DNA from: Sulfurospirillum tamanense
Lineage (GTDB): Bacteria > Campylobacterota > Campylobacteria > Campylobacterales > Campylobacteraceae
Direction: 5' to 3'
Assembly: GCF_016937535.1 (NCBI RefSeq)
Contig: NZ_JAFHKK010000004.1
Coordinates: forward strand, 56,812 to 120,811
Length of the DNA: 64,000 bases
Part shown: positions 38,871-48,745 of the stretch, piece by piece
Layout: every line of letters begins with the position of its first letter
How positions within the stretch are numbered: the stretch's first letter is position 1
The notes under the pieces: generated by a model
What the model was told of the DNA's origin: nothing
The model's database searches: none
What the model saw: only the letters and a program-made list of their open reading frames with translations
Program-made: the position numbers and the translations under genes

Positions 38871-41800
38871 ATGTTGCGCCCCTTAATAGTGTTTGCTCTT
38901 CTTGTGAGCATTGCTTTTGCTGACACCGAAACCAACAATAACTGCTCAGAAGTTGAGTTAATTTCAGAACTTCACAATATATCGATTGCAAAAACCCACG
39001 AGGAAACAGGAACGGTGTATCAGGGATCTGATACTTATGATTATTATTATTTCCAATCCCAGTTACCTGCTGAAATTTCAGTTTCAATCTACGGAAACAA
39101 AACAAACTACTCATTTTTCATTGGAACACAGTGCGACGGAGGATCAATATACACAAACACTTCCGACAGCAATACAAAAAACGCAGGTACTTTTGAGGTT
39201 GGAGCTGGAGATTTTATCTATTTGAAAATCCAAAGAAGATACAACACCCTAATGAGTTACAATCTCACAATCAATTACACGCCAATCGTACCAAAACTTT
39301 CTGTTTCAAATGCTTCGATAAACGAAGGAAATCACGGCTGGTATACAAAAAAAATTCCAGTCACACTTAGCGCTGCGCACAATCAGACCGTAACGGTTCA
39401 CTACGAAACCTTTGATGGCACAGCCACTTTGACAGGGAATGACTACAAAGCAGCCACAGGGGTGCTTACTTTTTTACCTGGCGAAACCACACGTATGATT
39501 CCCCTTGAAATCAATGGAGACACTATCCAAGAACCTGATGAGTCCTTTAAAGTTATTCTTTCCAATCCCTCAAGCAATGCTTCCATCTCAGACGGAATAG
39601 CCACTATCACGCTACTTAATGACGATGGCCATGTTGTGCAAAACAATTTACGCGATTTTCTCATTCGCAACCCAGTAACCACACGCAATATTAGAGGCAA
39701 CCTTGCCATGATTGGCAACTCTGTATTGTGTCCTAAAAACAACACTGGGGCTTGTATTTCTGATTCCAATACTGCCAATAATGGCCTCGATTTAAAATTC
39801 ATCAATACAGATAATTTTAATGGCACTTACAAAAACTCATCCAGAGCACAACTAGCCATCCCTAATAATGCCACCATTAAATGGGCAGGCCTTTACACGC
39901 AAGGATACATACAAGGCATTACCAATACTACTACCATCACCAACACCCTAACCAACACCCCTACGAGGCTAACCATTCCCTCCCTTGGAAATATTAATCT
40001 CACACCTTCGATTTCCAACATCTTTGCCAATGGATGGAGTGGCTATAGCTACGGGTCCTTTAGTGAGATCAGCCAACTTGTTGGCAAAAAAGGTTCCGAA
40101 GTGAACGGTTGGATTGCAGCTGCCAATATTATTGCTCATGAAGGAACAGACAGTAGTGGACTTGGCAATTATGGGGCATGGTCATTGGTTGTGGTTTACG
40201 AAGATGACTCCCTTTCCTTGAAAAATATTTCTGTATTTGATGGCTATCGCGCCGTCTACAACGCCACGGGGTATACTACTGTAGATATTGCTATAGATGG
40301 ATTTTTGACACCAACAAGTGGTGAAATAAGCTCTTCTTTGGCTATTTTTGCCGGAGAAGGAGATAAAAATATCGAGGGCGACAGACTCTATCTGGATGGA
40401 GATGAGATTAGCATTGTCAACCAAAACGCGTTTAATTCATCCATTACTGGCGTAGTTAGAAGCCCTAACCTGATTAACAATCAAGGGATTGATATCCAAA
40501 ACCATGATGTTAGTAGTATTATTAAAAATGGCCAACAAAGTGCTACCATTCGCCTAACCTCAACCCAAGACAAATACTTTCCCAGTGTTGTAGCCTTTGC
40601 GACCGAATTATACGAGCCAAGAGTATGTTACGCACAAACCCTTCTAGATGAAAATGGAAATGAAATTAGCACATTATCCCTTGGCGATACCATCACTATT
40701 GCAACATGGATCTCCAATATGAAAAAAGATGCAGAGGACTCTAATCTTGAAACTGCCGATAAAGTTGAAATTACTCTTGAGCTTGATTCTGAAAACCTAG
40801 AATATATCCCTGAAAGCATCACAATCCAAAATATTAATGAGTCAAGTTATTTTTCCAAAACTGATACAAAAGATGCAGATACTGCTGAATTTTTCTTTGA
40901 TACCAACACATCCAAATGGCGCGTTGGTATTGGTGCAAGCGGAACAGACGGGGGACGGCTACTGCCAAACGAAGACAACAACCCTGGCCAAAAAACCTAC
41001 GCAACATTTCAAGCAAAAATCACACAATCTGGCGATATTTCCATCAATAACCTCTACAAAGTTTCCTATGAAAATAGCTTGCTTGGTGTTCGATTCGGTG
41101 ATGAGTCGCCCTTAAATATTGGCATCTGTACAGATTTTGACACCACCCTAAACGTCAGTGCGCCCTTGGGTGCTTTTAATGTGGTGCATGCAGGCTTTAA
41201 TCAAGGAAGTAATAGTACCGATGGGGCTGCTGAAGAAAATGCTCTTTATACTCAAATAGCAGGACAAGCCTTTGATGTCACCGTCTTAGCGCTTGGGAGC
41301 GATTTTAGCTCAATTCAACCCTACACAGGAACTGTTCAGGTGAGTATTATTGAAAACCCAGGTTATGTTGCAGGGGCCGGTGGCACTAATCAAGCGCTAT
41401 GTGACAATGCACTGCCATTGTCCACAAAGTCCATTTCTTTTGATAATGAAACCCAAAAAAACTTGTCTTTTTCCTACCCTAATGCACACATTGGTCTTGG
41501 ATTTAAAGTCAGCTTTGGAGAAGGGGCTTCTTTACAACATGTTTGCTCCCGAGACCCTGGCGGTTTTGCTGTGCGACCCGCCTCTTATGTTTATCAAACC
41601 GAATCTGATCTCATTGGAGCCAACACATACACCCTGCAAATTACTTCACAAAACATAGACGAAAGCACCTCAACAACAAATTACAACCAAACAAGTAGCA
41701 ACATTGACGCAAGTATGCACCTCGTAACTCCCGCAGGATGCGGGCTAGCGCCATGGAACGAAAGCATGTCTCTTAGTGGAGGATTTAGTCTTGGCGTAAT

Positions 41801-43001
41801 GAATTACAATTTTTTTACTTATTCAAATGTTGGTGATGTTAGGGTTGAGTTTAAAGATACAAAGTGGACCAGCGTAGACCAAGGAAGTTCAAACGGAAAG
41901 GGTTATGACGACTGCATTGTTGACAGCCATAGCAACACACCCACTGGCGGAAAAATCGGATGTAATATTTACAAAGAAGAGGTATTTTCTTTTGTGGCTA
42001 AAAGTTTTCAAAATACCGCCTCTTTTATTAACGGGGAACCTTTTTACTACACTTCTGGAGGTAACGGTGTTAGTCCAACGCTTAATATCAACACCCAAGC
42101 TATTTTAGGCGACAACACTATTGCTACAAATTACACGCAAAGTTGTTTTGCAAAAAACATAACCACCAACTTAACCCTTAATAATGCGCCTCAAGAACGC
42201 AAAGATACAATTGCGTATCTTCCTGATAACAACACCCTTATAGCAAACAATGAAAATGTAGCCATTTCGACGCTTGAAGACGAATTCAACGCAGGCATGG
42301 CTGATGTTCGTGTTCTTTTTAACTTTACCCGCCAAACAAACACCGCCCATGAGCCTTTTCATGTTTTTTTAGATGACTTCAACATAACTTCAACCACAGA
42401 CACTAACGGCCTATCGGGAATCGATTTTGACCGTACAATCAACATGGACAATAATGCTACTTTTTATTACGGACGTGTTCATGCGCCCGATTACCGCTTT
42501 GGTGGCAAAAGTGGCACAGCAAGGGTTTATTATGAGGTCTATTGCAAGGATTGCAATACAACAGAATTTAACGCTTTGGGAAACCAAAGCCCCGACACAC
42601 TCTATTGGCACCAAAACACCCTGCATGATGCCACGCTCTACGGAAGTGTGGGCTCTTTTATCTCCTTGGGAGATGTGAGGTTTGGAAGTGCAAATTATGG
42701 GGCCGCTACAACAACAACAGCAACAGCAGCCATTGCAAGCGGGGTGGAAGTGCAGATTCTTACTACAAACCAAGCTCCCTACACCGATCGCATTCGACTC
42801 GCCCCTTCTTCTTGGCTTGTTTACAACCCCTTTAACCCAGCAGCCACGACTACTGATTTTACAGTTGAATTCTACGGAGCTGGCGCATGGGCAGGAGAAG
42901 GGTCTGTGCACAAAACCGAAGAAGGAGAAATCGGAACACATGCACATACTACCGATCAAAATACAACAATCAAACGAAACAACCGCAGGATAAACTGGTA
43001 A
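38871..43001 (+). CDS. Large secreted MshQ-like adhesin with Calx-beta domain
   Basis: A 1376-residue secreted protein. Signal peptide (about 1-17), a cysteine-bearing beta domain resembling pre-peptidase C-terminal domains (25-135), a Calx-beta domain (about 138-258: SINEGN, GNDYKAATGVLTFLPGE, IQEPDESFKVILSNP), an adhesin-type domain (about 260-590 with WAGLYTQGY and SSLAIFAGEGD) and an MshQ-like end (AIASGVEVQILTTNQAPYTDRI, SWLVYNPF, FTVEFYGAGAWAGEG). It is rich in Asn/Thr with paired cysteines, and AT-richer than its neighbours. It runs one base into a pilin-like gene, so it is probably carried or exported by the pilus-like structure of the next three genes. AAGGAG precedes the ATG. Confidence 0.78.
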   Translation: MLRPLIVFALLVSIAFADTETNNNCSEVELISELHNISIAKTHEETGTVYQGSDTYDYYYFQSQLPAEISVSIYGNKTNYSFFIGTQCDGGSIYTNTSDSNTKNAGTFEVGAGDFIYLKIQRRYNTLMSYNLTINYTPIVPKLSVSNASINEGNHGWYTKKIPVTLSAAHNQTVTVHYETFDGTATLTGNDYKAATGVLTFLPGETTRMIPLEINGDTIQEPDESFKVILSNPSSNASISDGIATITLLNDDGHVVQNNLRDFLIRNPVTTRNIRGNLAMIGNSVLCPKNNTGACISDSNTANNGLDLKFINTDNFNGTYKNSSRAQLAIPNNATIKWAGLYTQGYIQGITNTTTITNTLTNTPTRLTIPSLGNINLTPSISNIFANGWSGYSYGSFSEISQLVGKKGSEVNGWIAAANIIAHEGTDSSGLGNYGAWSLVVVYEDDSLSLKNISVFDGYRAVYNATGYTTVDIAIDGFLTPTSGEISSSLAIFAGEGDKNIEGDRLYLDGDEISIVNQNAFNSSITGVVRSPNLINNQGIDIQNHDVSSIIKNGQQSATIRLTSTQDKYFPSVVAFATELYEPRVCYAQTLLDENGNEISTLSLGDTITIATWISNMKKDAEDSNLETADKVEITLELDSENLEYIPESITIQNINESSYFSKTDTKDADTAEFFFDTNTSKWRVGIGASGTDGGRLLPNEDNNPGQKTYATFQAKITQSGDISINNLYKVSYENSLLGVRFGDESPLNIGICTDFDTTLNVSAPLGAFNVVHAGFNQGSNSTDGAAEENALYTQIAGQAFDVTVLALGSDFSSIQPYTGTVQVSIIENPGYVAGAGGTNQALCDNALPLSTKSISFDNETQKNLSFSYPNAHIGLGFKVSFGEGASLQHVCSRDPGGFAVRPASYVYQTESDLIGANTYTLQITSQNIDESTSTTNYNQTSSNIDASMHLVTPAGCGLAPWNESMSLSGGFSLGVMNYNFFTYSNVGDVRVEFKDTKWTSVDQGSSNGKGYDDCIVDSHSNTPTGGKIGCNIYKEEVFSFVAKSFQNTASFINGEPFYYTSGGNGVSPTLNINTQAILGDNTIATNYTQSCFAKNITTNLTLNNAPQERKDTIAYLPDNNTLIANNENVAISTLEDEFNAGMADVRVLFNFTRQTNTAHEPFHVFLDDFNITSTTDTNGLSGIDFDRTINMDNNATFYYGRVHAPDYRFGGKSGTARVYYEVYCKDCNTTEFNALGNQSPDTLYWHQNTLHDATLYGSVGSFISLGDVRFGSANYGAATTTTATAAIASGVEVQILTTNQAPYTDRIRLAPSSWLVYNPFNPAATTTDFTVEFYGAGAWAGEGSVHKTEEGEIGTHAHTTDQNTTIKRNNRRINW

Positions 43002-43678
43002 TGCGCACAGGCTTTTCGATGATTGAACTAATTGTCTCTATCGTAGTCATGGGTATTGTTGTGGCAACACTGCCCATGATATTGCTCCAAACCCAAAACA
43101 ATCTCACTTTCGCCATGCAACAAGAGGCCATCATGTCTACCAAGTCTAAAATTGGTTATATTTTGGCTTACGACTGGGATGCAAACTCCTATGAGAGCAC
43201 AAGTGGTTTTACAAGGGTACTCAACACCGATGGCACTGCAGCCAATAACGCATTTGACAGAGTCGTCTCTATGCGCCGTGTTGGACACATTGAGGCAGAC
43301 GGTAGACAGCGCTTGAGAGATGACCTTGCTGCGCCTACACCAAAAGGGAACTTTGCCACCAATTCAAATTTAGCCACAGGCTTTCCAGATATTGATGATT
43401 TTGACAGTGTTGTAGAAGCAACTATCATCACAGCGGAAGATTATGATATGGTCCTTCCTATTACACTTACACCAACTATTGAATACGTCACAGACAACCC
43501 TGCTGCGGGGAATTACAATGCCAAAACACTTACTTTTACCTTTACAACAGGATCAGCGGGAGGTGTGACTAATATCAAAATGATTCAAATGCACACCACA
43601 GGAACAAACATTGACCTCACCTTACGCGCCTATGCTAGCAACATCGGCGAAAGCCGTCCGCTGGAGCGCGCATGGTAA
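43001..43678 (+). CDS. Pilin-like protein 1 (prepilin-type N-terminal motif)
   Basis: A 225-residue protein with a type IV prepilin N-terminus: short basic leader MRTG, cleavage before Phe, FSMIELIVSIVVMGIVVATLP with Glu5 kept. The rest is a Thr/Asn-rich globular part with a disordered stretch. The open frame goes back to 42887, but the ATG at 43001, overlapping the adhesin stop (TAATG), gives the correct leader. It resembles a minor pilin of the GspI/GspH or PilV type. Confidence 0.82.
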   Translation: MRTGFSMIELIVSIVVMGIVVATLPMILLQTQNNLTFAMQQEAIMSTKSKIGYILAYDWDANSYESTSGFTRVLNTDGTAANNAFDRVVSMRRVGHIEADGRQRLRDDLAAPTPKGNFATNSNLATGFPDIDDFDSVVEATIITAEDYDMVLPITLTPTIEYVTDNPAAGNYNAKTLTFTFTTGSAGGVTNIKMIQMHTTGTNIDLTLRAYASNIGESRPLERAW

Positions 43679-44559
43679 AACGCAAAGGTTTTACACTCCT
43701 TGAACTTGTGATGGTCATTGTTGTTTTTGGCATTGTTGCCTCTATTGGGGCTGATATTATTAGTTCCATGTATAAAAACTACCTTCGTACCCGCACCATT
43801 AACCGTTTGCAAACTCAGACCGAAATCACCCTTGAGCAAATTGCAAAACGCTTACAATACCGCATCAAAGAGAGTGTCGTTGTAAGAAAACCAGGAGTGA
43901 GCGTTTTATCATTGGCAAACGACAATGTTGACAACAATTTCACTATCATGGAGTGGATTGCCTATAGCAATGAAAGTTTTCTAGGTGCGACACCCAATTG
44001 GACGGGGCTTGTTGACATCGAAAACCCAAACACCAACAAGGGAGCAGCTACACTGGTAAGTCCAGGCAGTGATTTTACAATAACTGGATTACTCATGGAT
44101 GCACTTACTAATCAAAAAGTTGATCTCACTGCTGGCAAAGAAGCTGCACTTGTGTTTAAAAAATCCTCCAATACTGCAGACTTTGGTTGGGGCGTTAACG
44201 CCAACACGGATGGCACTAATGCGTTAAAAGTAAGACAAGGGGCAAACCAAGACTCTCTTATTATCACCTCCGCTCTCCCAGATCAAATCTACGAGCACTA
44301 TTACCTTGCCCATACGGCCTATGCTCTTATCCCCGAAGGAAGCCCGAATGATTTTAATCTCACCTTGCGATACAATTATCAACCATGGCTTAATGAATTT
44401 TACAGCAATGGCAGCACTGCCCTTATGGCTCAAAATGTCAGACTTTTTCGCTTCCGCCAAGATGCCAACCTTGTCCGAATAAAACTCTGCTTACATGATG
44501 CCAATCAAACAGGTGTCGGCGATTTTATCGTTACATGTAAAGAAAAGGTGGTCTTTTGA
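43672..44559 (+). CDS. Pilin-like protein 2 (GspJ/PilW-like)
   Basis: A 295-residue protein beginning MVKRKGFTLLELVMVIVVFGIVASIGADIISSM, the canonical prepilin sequence with cleavage between Gly and Phe and Glu5. The size and the following long helix and large beta domain suggest a GspJ/PilW-type minor pilin. Overlaps both neighbours (7 and 4 bases). TTACATGTAA at 44531 reads VTCK near the end. Confidence 0.82.
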   Translation: MVKRKGFTLLELVMVIVVFGIVASIGADIISSMYKNYLRTRTINRLQTQTEITLEQIAKRLQYRIKESVVVRKPGVSVLSLANDNVDNNFTIMEWIAYSNESFLGATPNWTGLVDIENPNTNKGAATLVSPGSDFTITGLLMDALTNQKVDLTAGKEAALVFKKSSNTADFGWGVNANTDGTNALKVRQGANQDSLIITSALPDQIYEHYYLAHTAYALIPEGSPNDFNLTLRYNYQPWLNEFYSNGSTALMAQNVRLFRFRQDANLVRIKLCLHDANQTGVGDFIVTCKEKVVF

Positions 44560-44999
44560 TGCGATCTGGGTTTAGCATGATTACAGCAATTATCTTCATT
44601 GTTTTAGTGGCTACTTTAGGCATGCTGGCACTTTCGCTTTCCACCCAAACCACCAAGCAAACCACCGATTTATTTTTGCGCGAACAAGCCGAACTCTTAG
44701 CCCAAAGTGCTACAGAGTTTGCTCTTTTGGCTTTTTCTGGTCATGATATTAACGCCACCAACGGATGTCTACAGGAAATCAATGCCCAATACCCAGAAGC
44801 TGGCATCAATGCTCTATTTGACATTAACATCACGCTTCGCTACCTTGGGCGCGGTCTCCCGTGTGATGCTGGGTTTATTATTGACAATAATATCACGACC
44901 AATGATTCTAATCTTACTCTCATCATCGACACGGTTGTAACCTCCAGTGCCGCTACCGAACCCATTCGTTTTCACCGTCGCACCCTGCAAAAACCCTAA
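44556..44999 (+). CDS. Pilin-like protein 3 without Glu5 (GspK/PilX-like)
   Basis: A 147-residue protein with leader MMRSG and mature start FSMITAIIFIVLVATLGMLALSLSTQT. The fifth residue is Thr, not Glu. GspK and some PilX tip proteins also lack Glu5 because they sit at the filament tip. After the helix the remaining 110 residues contain two cysteines (NGCLQE, LPCDAGF). It ends the four-gene operon. Confidence 0.78.
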   Translation: MMRSGFSMITAIIFIVLVATLGMLALSLSTQTTKQTTDLFLREQAELLAQSATEFALLAFSGHDINATNGCLQEINAQYPEAGINALFDINITLRYLGRGLPCDAGFIIDNNITTNDSNLTLIIDTVVTSSAATEPIRFHRRTLQKP

Positions 45000-45047
45000 A
45001 AAATATACCAGACTCTTTTTCTCCTATCCCTTTAAGAATGGCTATGT

Positions 45048-45053
45048 TATAAT
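45048..45053 (+). promoter_or_regulatory. -10 box (TATAAT) of hpf
   Basis: TATAAT preceded by TATGT, 41 bases before the hpf ATG. The leader has a small hairpin (CCCC-AAAAAT-GGGG) just before the GGAAAGGAG site. Confidence 0.65.
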
Positions 45054-45094
45054 GCGCAAAAGTCCCCAAAAATGGGGTTAGGAAAGGAGTTACC

Positions 45095-45619
45095 ATGAAC
45101 ACTAGTATTGTTGGAAAACAATTCGAACTCACCGAAGCTATTAAAGGCTACATCGAAGGTGGATTTGATTCTTTAAGCAAATACAGCTTAGACATCATCT
45201 CTGCACGCGCCGTCATCACTGCGGATGAGAAAAAAGGAAGAAAAGGCTTTGGGGTTGAACTGATTATCAATCTTGCACACATGGACACTGTTGTCATCAA
45301 ACAAAAAGAAAAAGACCTCTACGCTGCAGTTGATTTAGCGGTTGAGCGGGCCAAAAAAGTGCTTCGCCGACACCATGACAAAGTCACAGCACACCGCACC
45401 AAAACCGAAGAGACACCTTCTGTAAAAGAAGTGGCTGAAAAAATCGATGGCGTAGATGAGATTGTTCCCATGGAACTAGACTTGTACAAACCCATGGAAA
45501 TCGAAGAAGCGCTTGAAAAACTCAAAGAAAGCGGACGACAGTTTCTTGTTTTTAACGACCAAGAAGCAAAACTGCGCGTCCTTTACAAGCGCACAGACGA
45601 AAAATTTGGCTTGTATTAG
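45095..45619 (+). CDS. hpf: Ribosome hibernation promoting factor, long form
   Basis: A 174-residue long HPF. The N-terminal domain (1-95) binds the 30S decoding site (GKQFELTEAIKGYIE; DLYAAVDLAVERAKKVLRRHHDK), and the C-terminal domain (about 115-174, ending FLVFNDQEAKLRVLYKRTDEKFGLY) drives dimerisation into 100S ribosomes. It is followed by a hairpin shared with recG. Confidence 0.95.
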   Translation: MNTSIVGKQFELTEAIKGYIEGGFDSLSKYSLDIISARAVITADEKKGRKGFGVELIINLAHMDTVVIKQKEKDLYAAVDLAVERAKKVLRRHHDKVTAHRTKTEETPSVKEVAEKIDGVDEIVPMELDLYKPMEIEEALEKLKESGRQFLVFNDQEAKLRVLYKRTDEKFGLY

Positions 45620-45625
45620 CCACTT

Positions 45626-45645
45626 GTAGGGGTTTAGGCCCCTAC
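45626..45645. terminator. Bidirectional hairpin at the hpf/recG junction
   Basis: A 7-bp stem GTAGGGG / CCCCTAC with loop TTTAGG lies 6 bases after the hpf stop and covers the recG stop codon. T-rich sequence follows at 45650. Confidence 0.65.
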
Positions 45646-47439
45646 CCTCTCTTTTATCTCCTCCAAAATCCCTCTATCTTGTCCCATGTCAAACCACTCA
45701 AATTGGTCTCCGTGTTGCACGTCGCCACTCAAAACGTCCCCACTTCGGCGGTACTTTAGATCAAGTTCTGCTATCTCAAATCCATCCAACGTGCGCGTAA
45801 AATCTTCCAAGCGTTTTGACGCTTCTTTATAGGTAAATAAAAAACAATACCCTTCCAGACCCGTGCGACTCACACGACCCCGCAACTGATGTAGTGAGGC
45901 TAGCCCCAAATGTTCTGCCCCCACAATCACTACCGTAGAAAGTTTGGGCAACGAAATACCCACTTCCACCACCGTAGTCGCAAGCAAGATGTCCCCCTCT
46001 TTGGCAAAATGGGCCAATACCGCTTCTTTGTCTTTGTCCTTTCCATGGGTCACAAATACTCCCTCAAAGCGCTTTTCCCAAAACGCTCGCCCCTCTTCTA
46101 GGGATTGGTACGCGTGAATTTCACTCTCTTGGGTCAAAGGGTAGATGATAGCCACTTGGTGTCCCAAAGCCACCTCTTTTTCGATGTGTTCTAACAACTG
46201 CTTGAAGTCTGCTTTTCCAATGAGCGAGGTCGTAATTTTTTTAACAAAAGGCATCTGTTTGATAAACGAATAATCTACCAATGTCGCATTCATCATGCTC
46301 AGCGTGCGGGGAATGGGCGTAGCTGTAAACTGCAAAAAATGCGGATGCGCCCCTTCTCTTCTGGTAAGTTTTTTGATGCCCTCACGCTGTTTGGTGCCAA
46401 AGCGGTGTTGTTCGTCCACCATCACCAAATCGCATTGAGGCAAGGGTTCAAACAACAACGCATGGGTGCCAATGATGCAATCCGCTTGTGCCAACGTGCC
46501 CTCTTTAGTCGCGCTTGTCACAAGGGCGAGGTGCATGTGTGGCGGAAGAAATCGTTGGGCTTCTTTAAAAATCTGCACGGCTAAAATCGTTGTAGGCACC
46601 ATCAAAAGAGATTTTTTAGGGTAGGCCATCACCATGGAAGCTAAAATCACCATCGTTTTTCCACACCCCACGTCGCCCATGATGACACGTTTAGCCGCGT
46701 GTTCTTTCACAAAATCCTCGCGTATCTCCCCAATCACCCGTCTTTGGTCGTCCGTAAGAACAAAAGGGAGGCTTTTCACAAAGGGGTCGACGGGTGAGTT
46801 TAGCGTGGCCGAAGCCTTAAAATAACGCTTTTTTTTGAGGAGTTTTTGAAGATGATTGAGCACTTCCACGCGTTTTAGCACCGGCACCACGTGTTCTAAA
46901 AAGTACGGCTTTTTTCGCATCCTAATAGCTTCTTGGGTTGCTCCATGCAATGCTGTTAACACCCCCGCTTCATGGGCGTTTAGTCCCGCTTCCATGAGCT
47001 TGTCTTTGTGTACGTACGCACTTACCAGTGCTATCATCCGCGCATTTTGCAAGGGGGTTTTGTAGCGAGGCACCACGACACCTACGACCCGAATGACTTT
47101 GGGTTGTACCAATTGCCACACGCCAAAACTAAACTCCGCTTTGGCACTCACGTAGCACGTTTGCCCCTCTTTAAACAAGGCAAAATGAAAGGGTTTTGGG
47201 TTAAAAATAACCCCGCGCACTTCCTTTTGCCACGTTTCGCACCATGCCTTTACATGTAAGGTTTTCGCATGGCGCGCCAACCCTTTACATGTAAGGCTTA
47301 CGATCACGTCACCTAACATTGGTGTTTGTGTGAGGCAGTGGTTGTCGTGATGATGAGGAAGGTAAAGGGCGAGGTCTAAAAGGGAGGTGACGCCAAGTTT
47401 TGAAAAATCCTTGGCGTCTTTGGGATTACTGGGCTGCAT
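45634..47439 (-). CDS. recG: ATP-dependent DNA helicase RecG
   Basis: A 601-residue branch-migration helicase, shorter than the 693 residues of E. coli as usual in this class. A wedge/OB domain (about 40-110) is followed by two RecA-like lobes with Walker A MGDVGCGKTMV near 253, DEQH box (MVDEQHRFGTKQREG) near 340, FTATPIPRTL near 375, and the C-terminal motif region. It reverses stalled forks and processes Holliday junctions. It carries two close TTACATGTAA copies, at 47251 (LHVK) and 47285 (LTCK). Confidence 0.93.
   Translation of the reverse strand: MQPSNPKDAKDFSKLGVTSLLDLALYLPHHHDNHCLTQTPMLGDVIVSLTCKGLARHAKTLHVKAWCETWQKEVRGVIFNPKPFHFALFKEGQTCYVSAKAEFSFGVWQLVQPKVIRVVGVVVPRYKTPLQNARMIALVSAYVHKDKLMEAGLNAHEAGVLTALHGATQEAIRMRKKPYFLEHVVPVLKRVEVLNHLQKLLKKKRYFKASATLNSPVDPFVKSLPFVLTDDQRRVIGEIREDFVKEHAAKRVIMGDVGCGKTMVILASMVMAYPKKSLLMVPTTILAVQIFKEAQRFLPPHMHLALVTSATKEGTLAQADCIIGTHALLFEPLPQCDLVMVDEQHRFGTKQREGIKKLTRREGAHPHFLQFTATPIPRTLSMMNATLVDYSFIKQMPFVKKITTSLIGKADFKQLLEHIEKEVALGHQVAIIYPLTQESEIHAYQSLEEGRAFWEKRFEGVFVTHGKDKDKEAVLAHFAKEGDILLATTVVEVGISLPKLSTVVIVGAEHLGLASLHQLRGRVSRTGLEGYCFLFTYKEASKRLEDFTRTLDGFEIAELDLKYRRSGDVLSGDVQHGDQFEWFDMGQDRGILEEIKERVGA
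47251..47294. repeat. Two TTACATGTAA copies 34 bp apart inside recG
   Basis: Copies at 47251-47260 and 47285-47294 in the recG wedge region, in two different codon frames (LHVK and LTCK). They are members of the dispersed family described separately. Confidence 0.85.
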
Positions 47440-48745
47440 CCACGTTGGTCACAACCGCGAAACTAAGCTGCGCAATCTCTGCATGGGAAGCGATAAAAGC
47501 ATTAAGTTCTTCCAAACTTAGGGTTTCTATTTTCTGGAGTTGTTCTTTAGAATAGCCAAGAGCGAACCCACGGTAGTACTCAAAAAAGGCGCGGGAGAGG
47601 CGTTGCGAAAGGGTTTCGGTGCGCAAAGGTTCGGAGCCTAGTAAAAAGCGTTTGGCTTGGGCAAGCTCTTCTTCGCTAACGCCTCCTTTAACGAAATCTT
47701 CGACCACGCTACGCACAAGCACCATGGCTTCGTCTTTGTTTTCGTTCTTGGTTTGCAAATGGCCTGTAAATTTACTCGAAGAACGGTTAATGCTAATCTT
47801 TCCATAGGCCGAATACGCAAGCCCGCGTTTGACGCGAATCTCCTCCATGAGCCGACTGCCAAAACCGCTTTCTCCCAAGATAAACGCGGCAACCCGCGCT
47901 TTGTGAGAGTCTGCATCGCCACTTTGCATGTAAAAAGGGGCGCCAAAGTAGATGTACGCTTGCTCGCTTGGTTTTTGCAGCACGGACACTTTGGGTGTTT
48001 TGGTTACTTGGGCGTAAGGTAAAGGACGTTTTGTGCCAACCTCCAATGTCGCTAACACGTTTTTGGCATATGCTTTGGCTTCCTCTTGGCTTAAATCTCC
48101 TCCGATAACCACGATGGCATTGGATAAATCCATATGCGTGCGAAAAAAGGCTTCCACTTCCTTAAGACCCAAAGCCTTAATGGAGGCACTCGTCCCAAGC
48201 CCAGGATGCGCCAAAGGCGTGCCCTCAAACATGAGTTCGCGCAAGGCCGTTGTGGCCACATAGTCAAAATCACTGGCGCGTCTGGAGATGCTTCCAAGAG
48301 TCATCAAGCGAACTTTTTCTACGCTTTCTTTGGTAAAGTTTGGCTCTTGGAGCAAAGCATTTAAGTGCACAATGCCCTCATCAAACGCTTCTTTTAGGGC
48401 GCCTAGTTCAAACACGAGTGTTTCCGTACCTGCATTGGCCGAGAGGGTGATGGCACGCTGTTCGAGTTTTTTAGCAAACCCAACTGCACCCAGAGTTTTA
48501 GTGCCCTCCCCCAACACACTTGCCACAAACCGCGCAAGACCAGGCGTGTTGCCATCTTCAATGCTTCCAGCCACTTGCATTACCAATTGTAACGAGACAA
48601 TCGGCAAGGTGGTGCTTTGTTCAAAAACTACAGGGACTTCAACCCCTTTGACGTTTACATGTAAGAGTTCTTGGCTCAAAAGTGCTCCTTGTATCACCAA
48701 CAAAGTGGCAATACTTTTTTTAAGAAAAGGTTTCAAGAATTTCAT
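47426..48745 (-). CDS. M16-family peptidase homologue lacking the zinc motif
   Basis: A 439-residue protein with signal peptide or N-terminal membrane helix (about 8-22), then an M16 fold (LARFVASVLGEGTKTLGAVGFAKKLEQRAI; VEAFFRTHMDLSNAIVVIGGDL; RVKRGLAYSAYGKI). Where active M16 enzymes have HxxEH the sequence reads RFVAS, so zinc-dependent catalysis is unlikely. It may act as the partner of an active subunit. The ATG at 48745 is chosen over 48781 because it leads straight into the signal peptide. It overlaps mqnC by 26 bases. TTACATGTAA at 48655 reads LHVN. Confidence 0.85.
   Translation of the reverse strand: MKFLKPFLKKSIATLLVIQGALLSQELLHVNVKGVEVPVVFEQSTTLPIVSLQLVMQVAGSIEDGNTPGLARFVASVLGEGTKTLGAVGFAKKLEQRAITLSANAGTETLVFELGALKEAFDEGIVHLNALLQEPNFTKESVEKVRLMTLGSISRRASDFDYVATTALRELMFEGTPLAHPGLGTSASIKALGLKEVEAFFRTHMDLSNAIVVIGGDLSQEEAKAYAKNVLATLEVGTKRPLPYAQVTKTPKVSVLQKPSEQAYIYFGAPFYMQSGDADSHKARVAAFILGESGFGSRLMEEIRVKRGLAYSAYGKISINRSSSKFTGHLQTKNENKDEAMVLVRSVVEDFVKGGVSEEELAQAKRFLLGSEPLRTETLSQRLSRAFFEYYRGFALGYSKEQLQKIETLSLEELNAFIASHAEIAQLSFAVVTNVDAAQ

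Noticed and set aside
42703..42738. ACA/GCA-type triplet repeat in the adhesin (Thr/Ala run)
   Set aside because: A triplet repeat keeps frame, and it is short; no sign of phase variation.
42411..42959. 182-residue minus-strand ORF inside the adhesin gene
   Set aside because: Antisense shadow of a clearly coding gene, with cysteine- and serine-rich low-complexity translation and no ribosome site.
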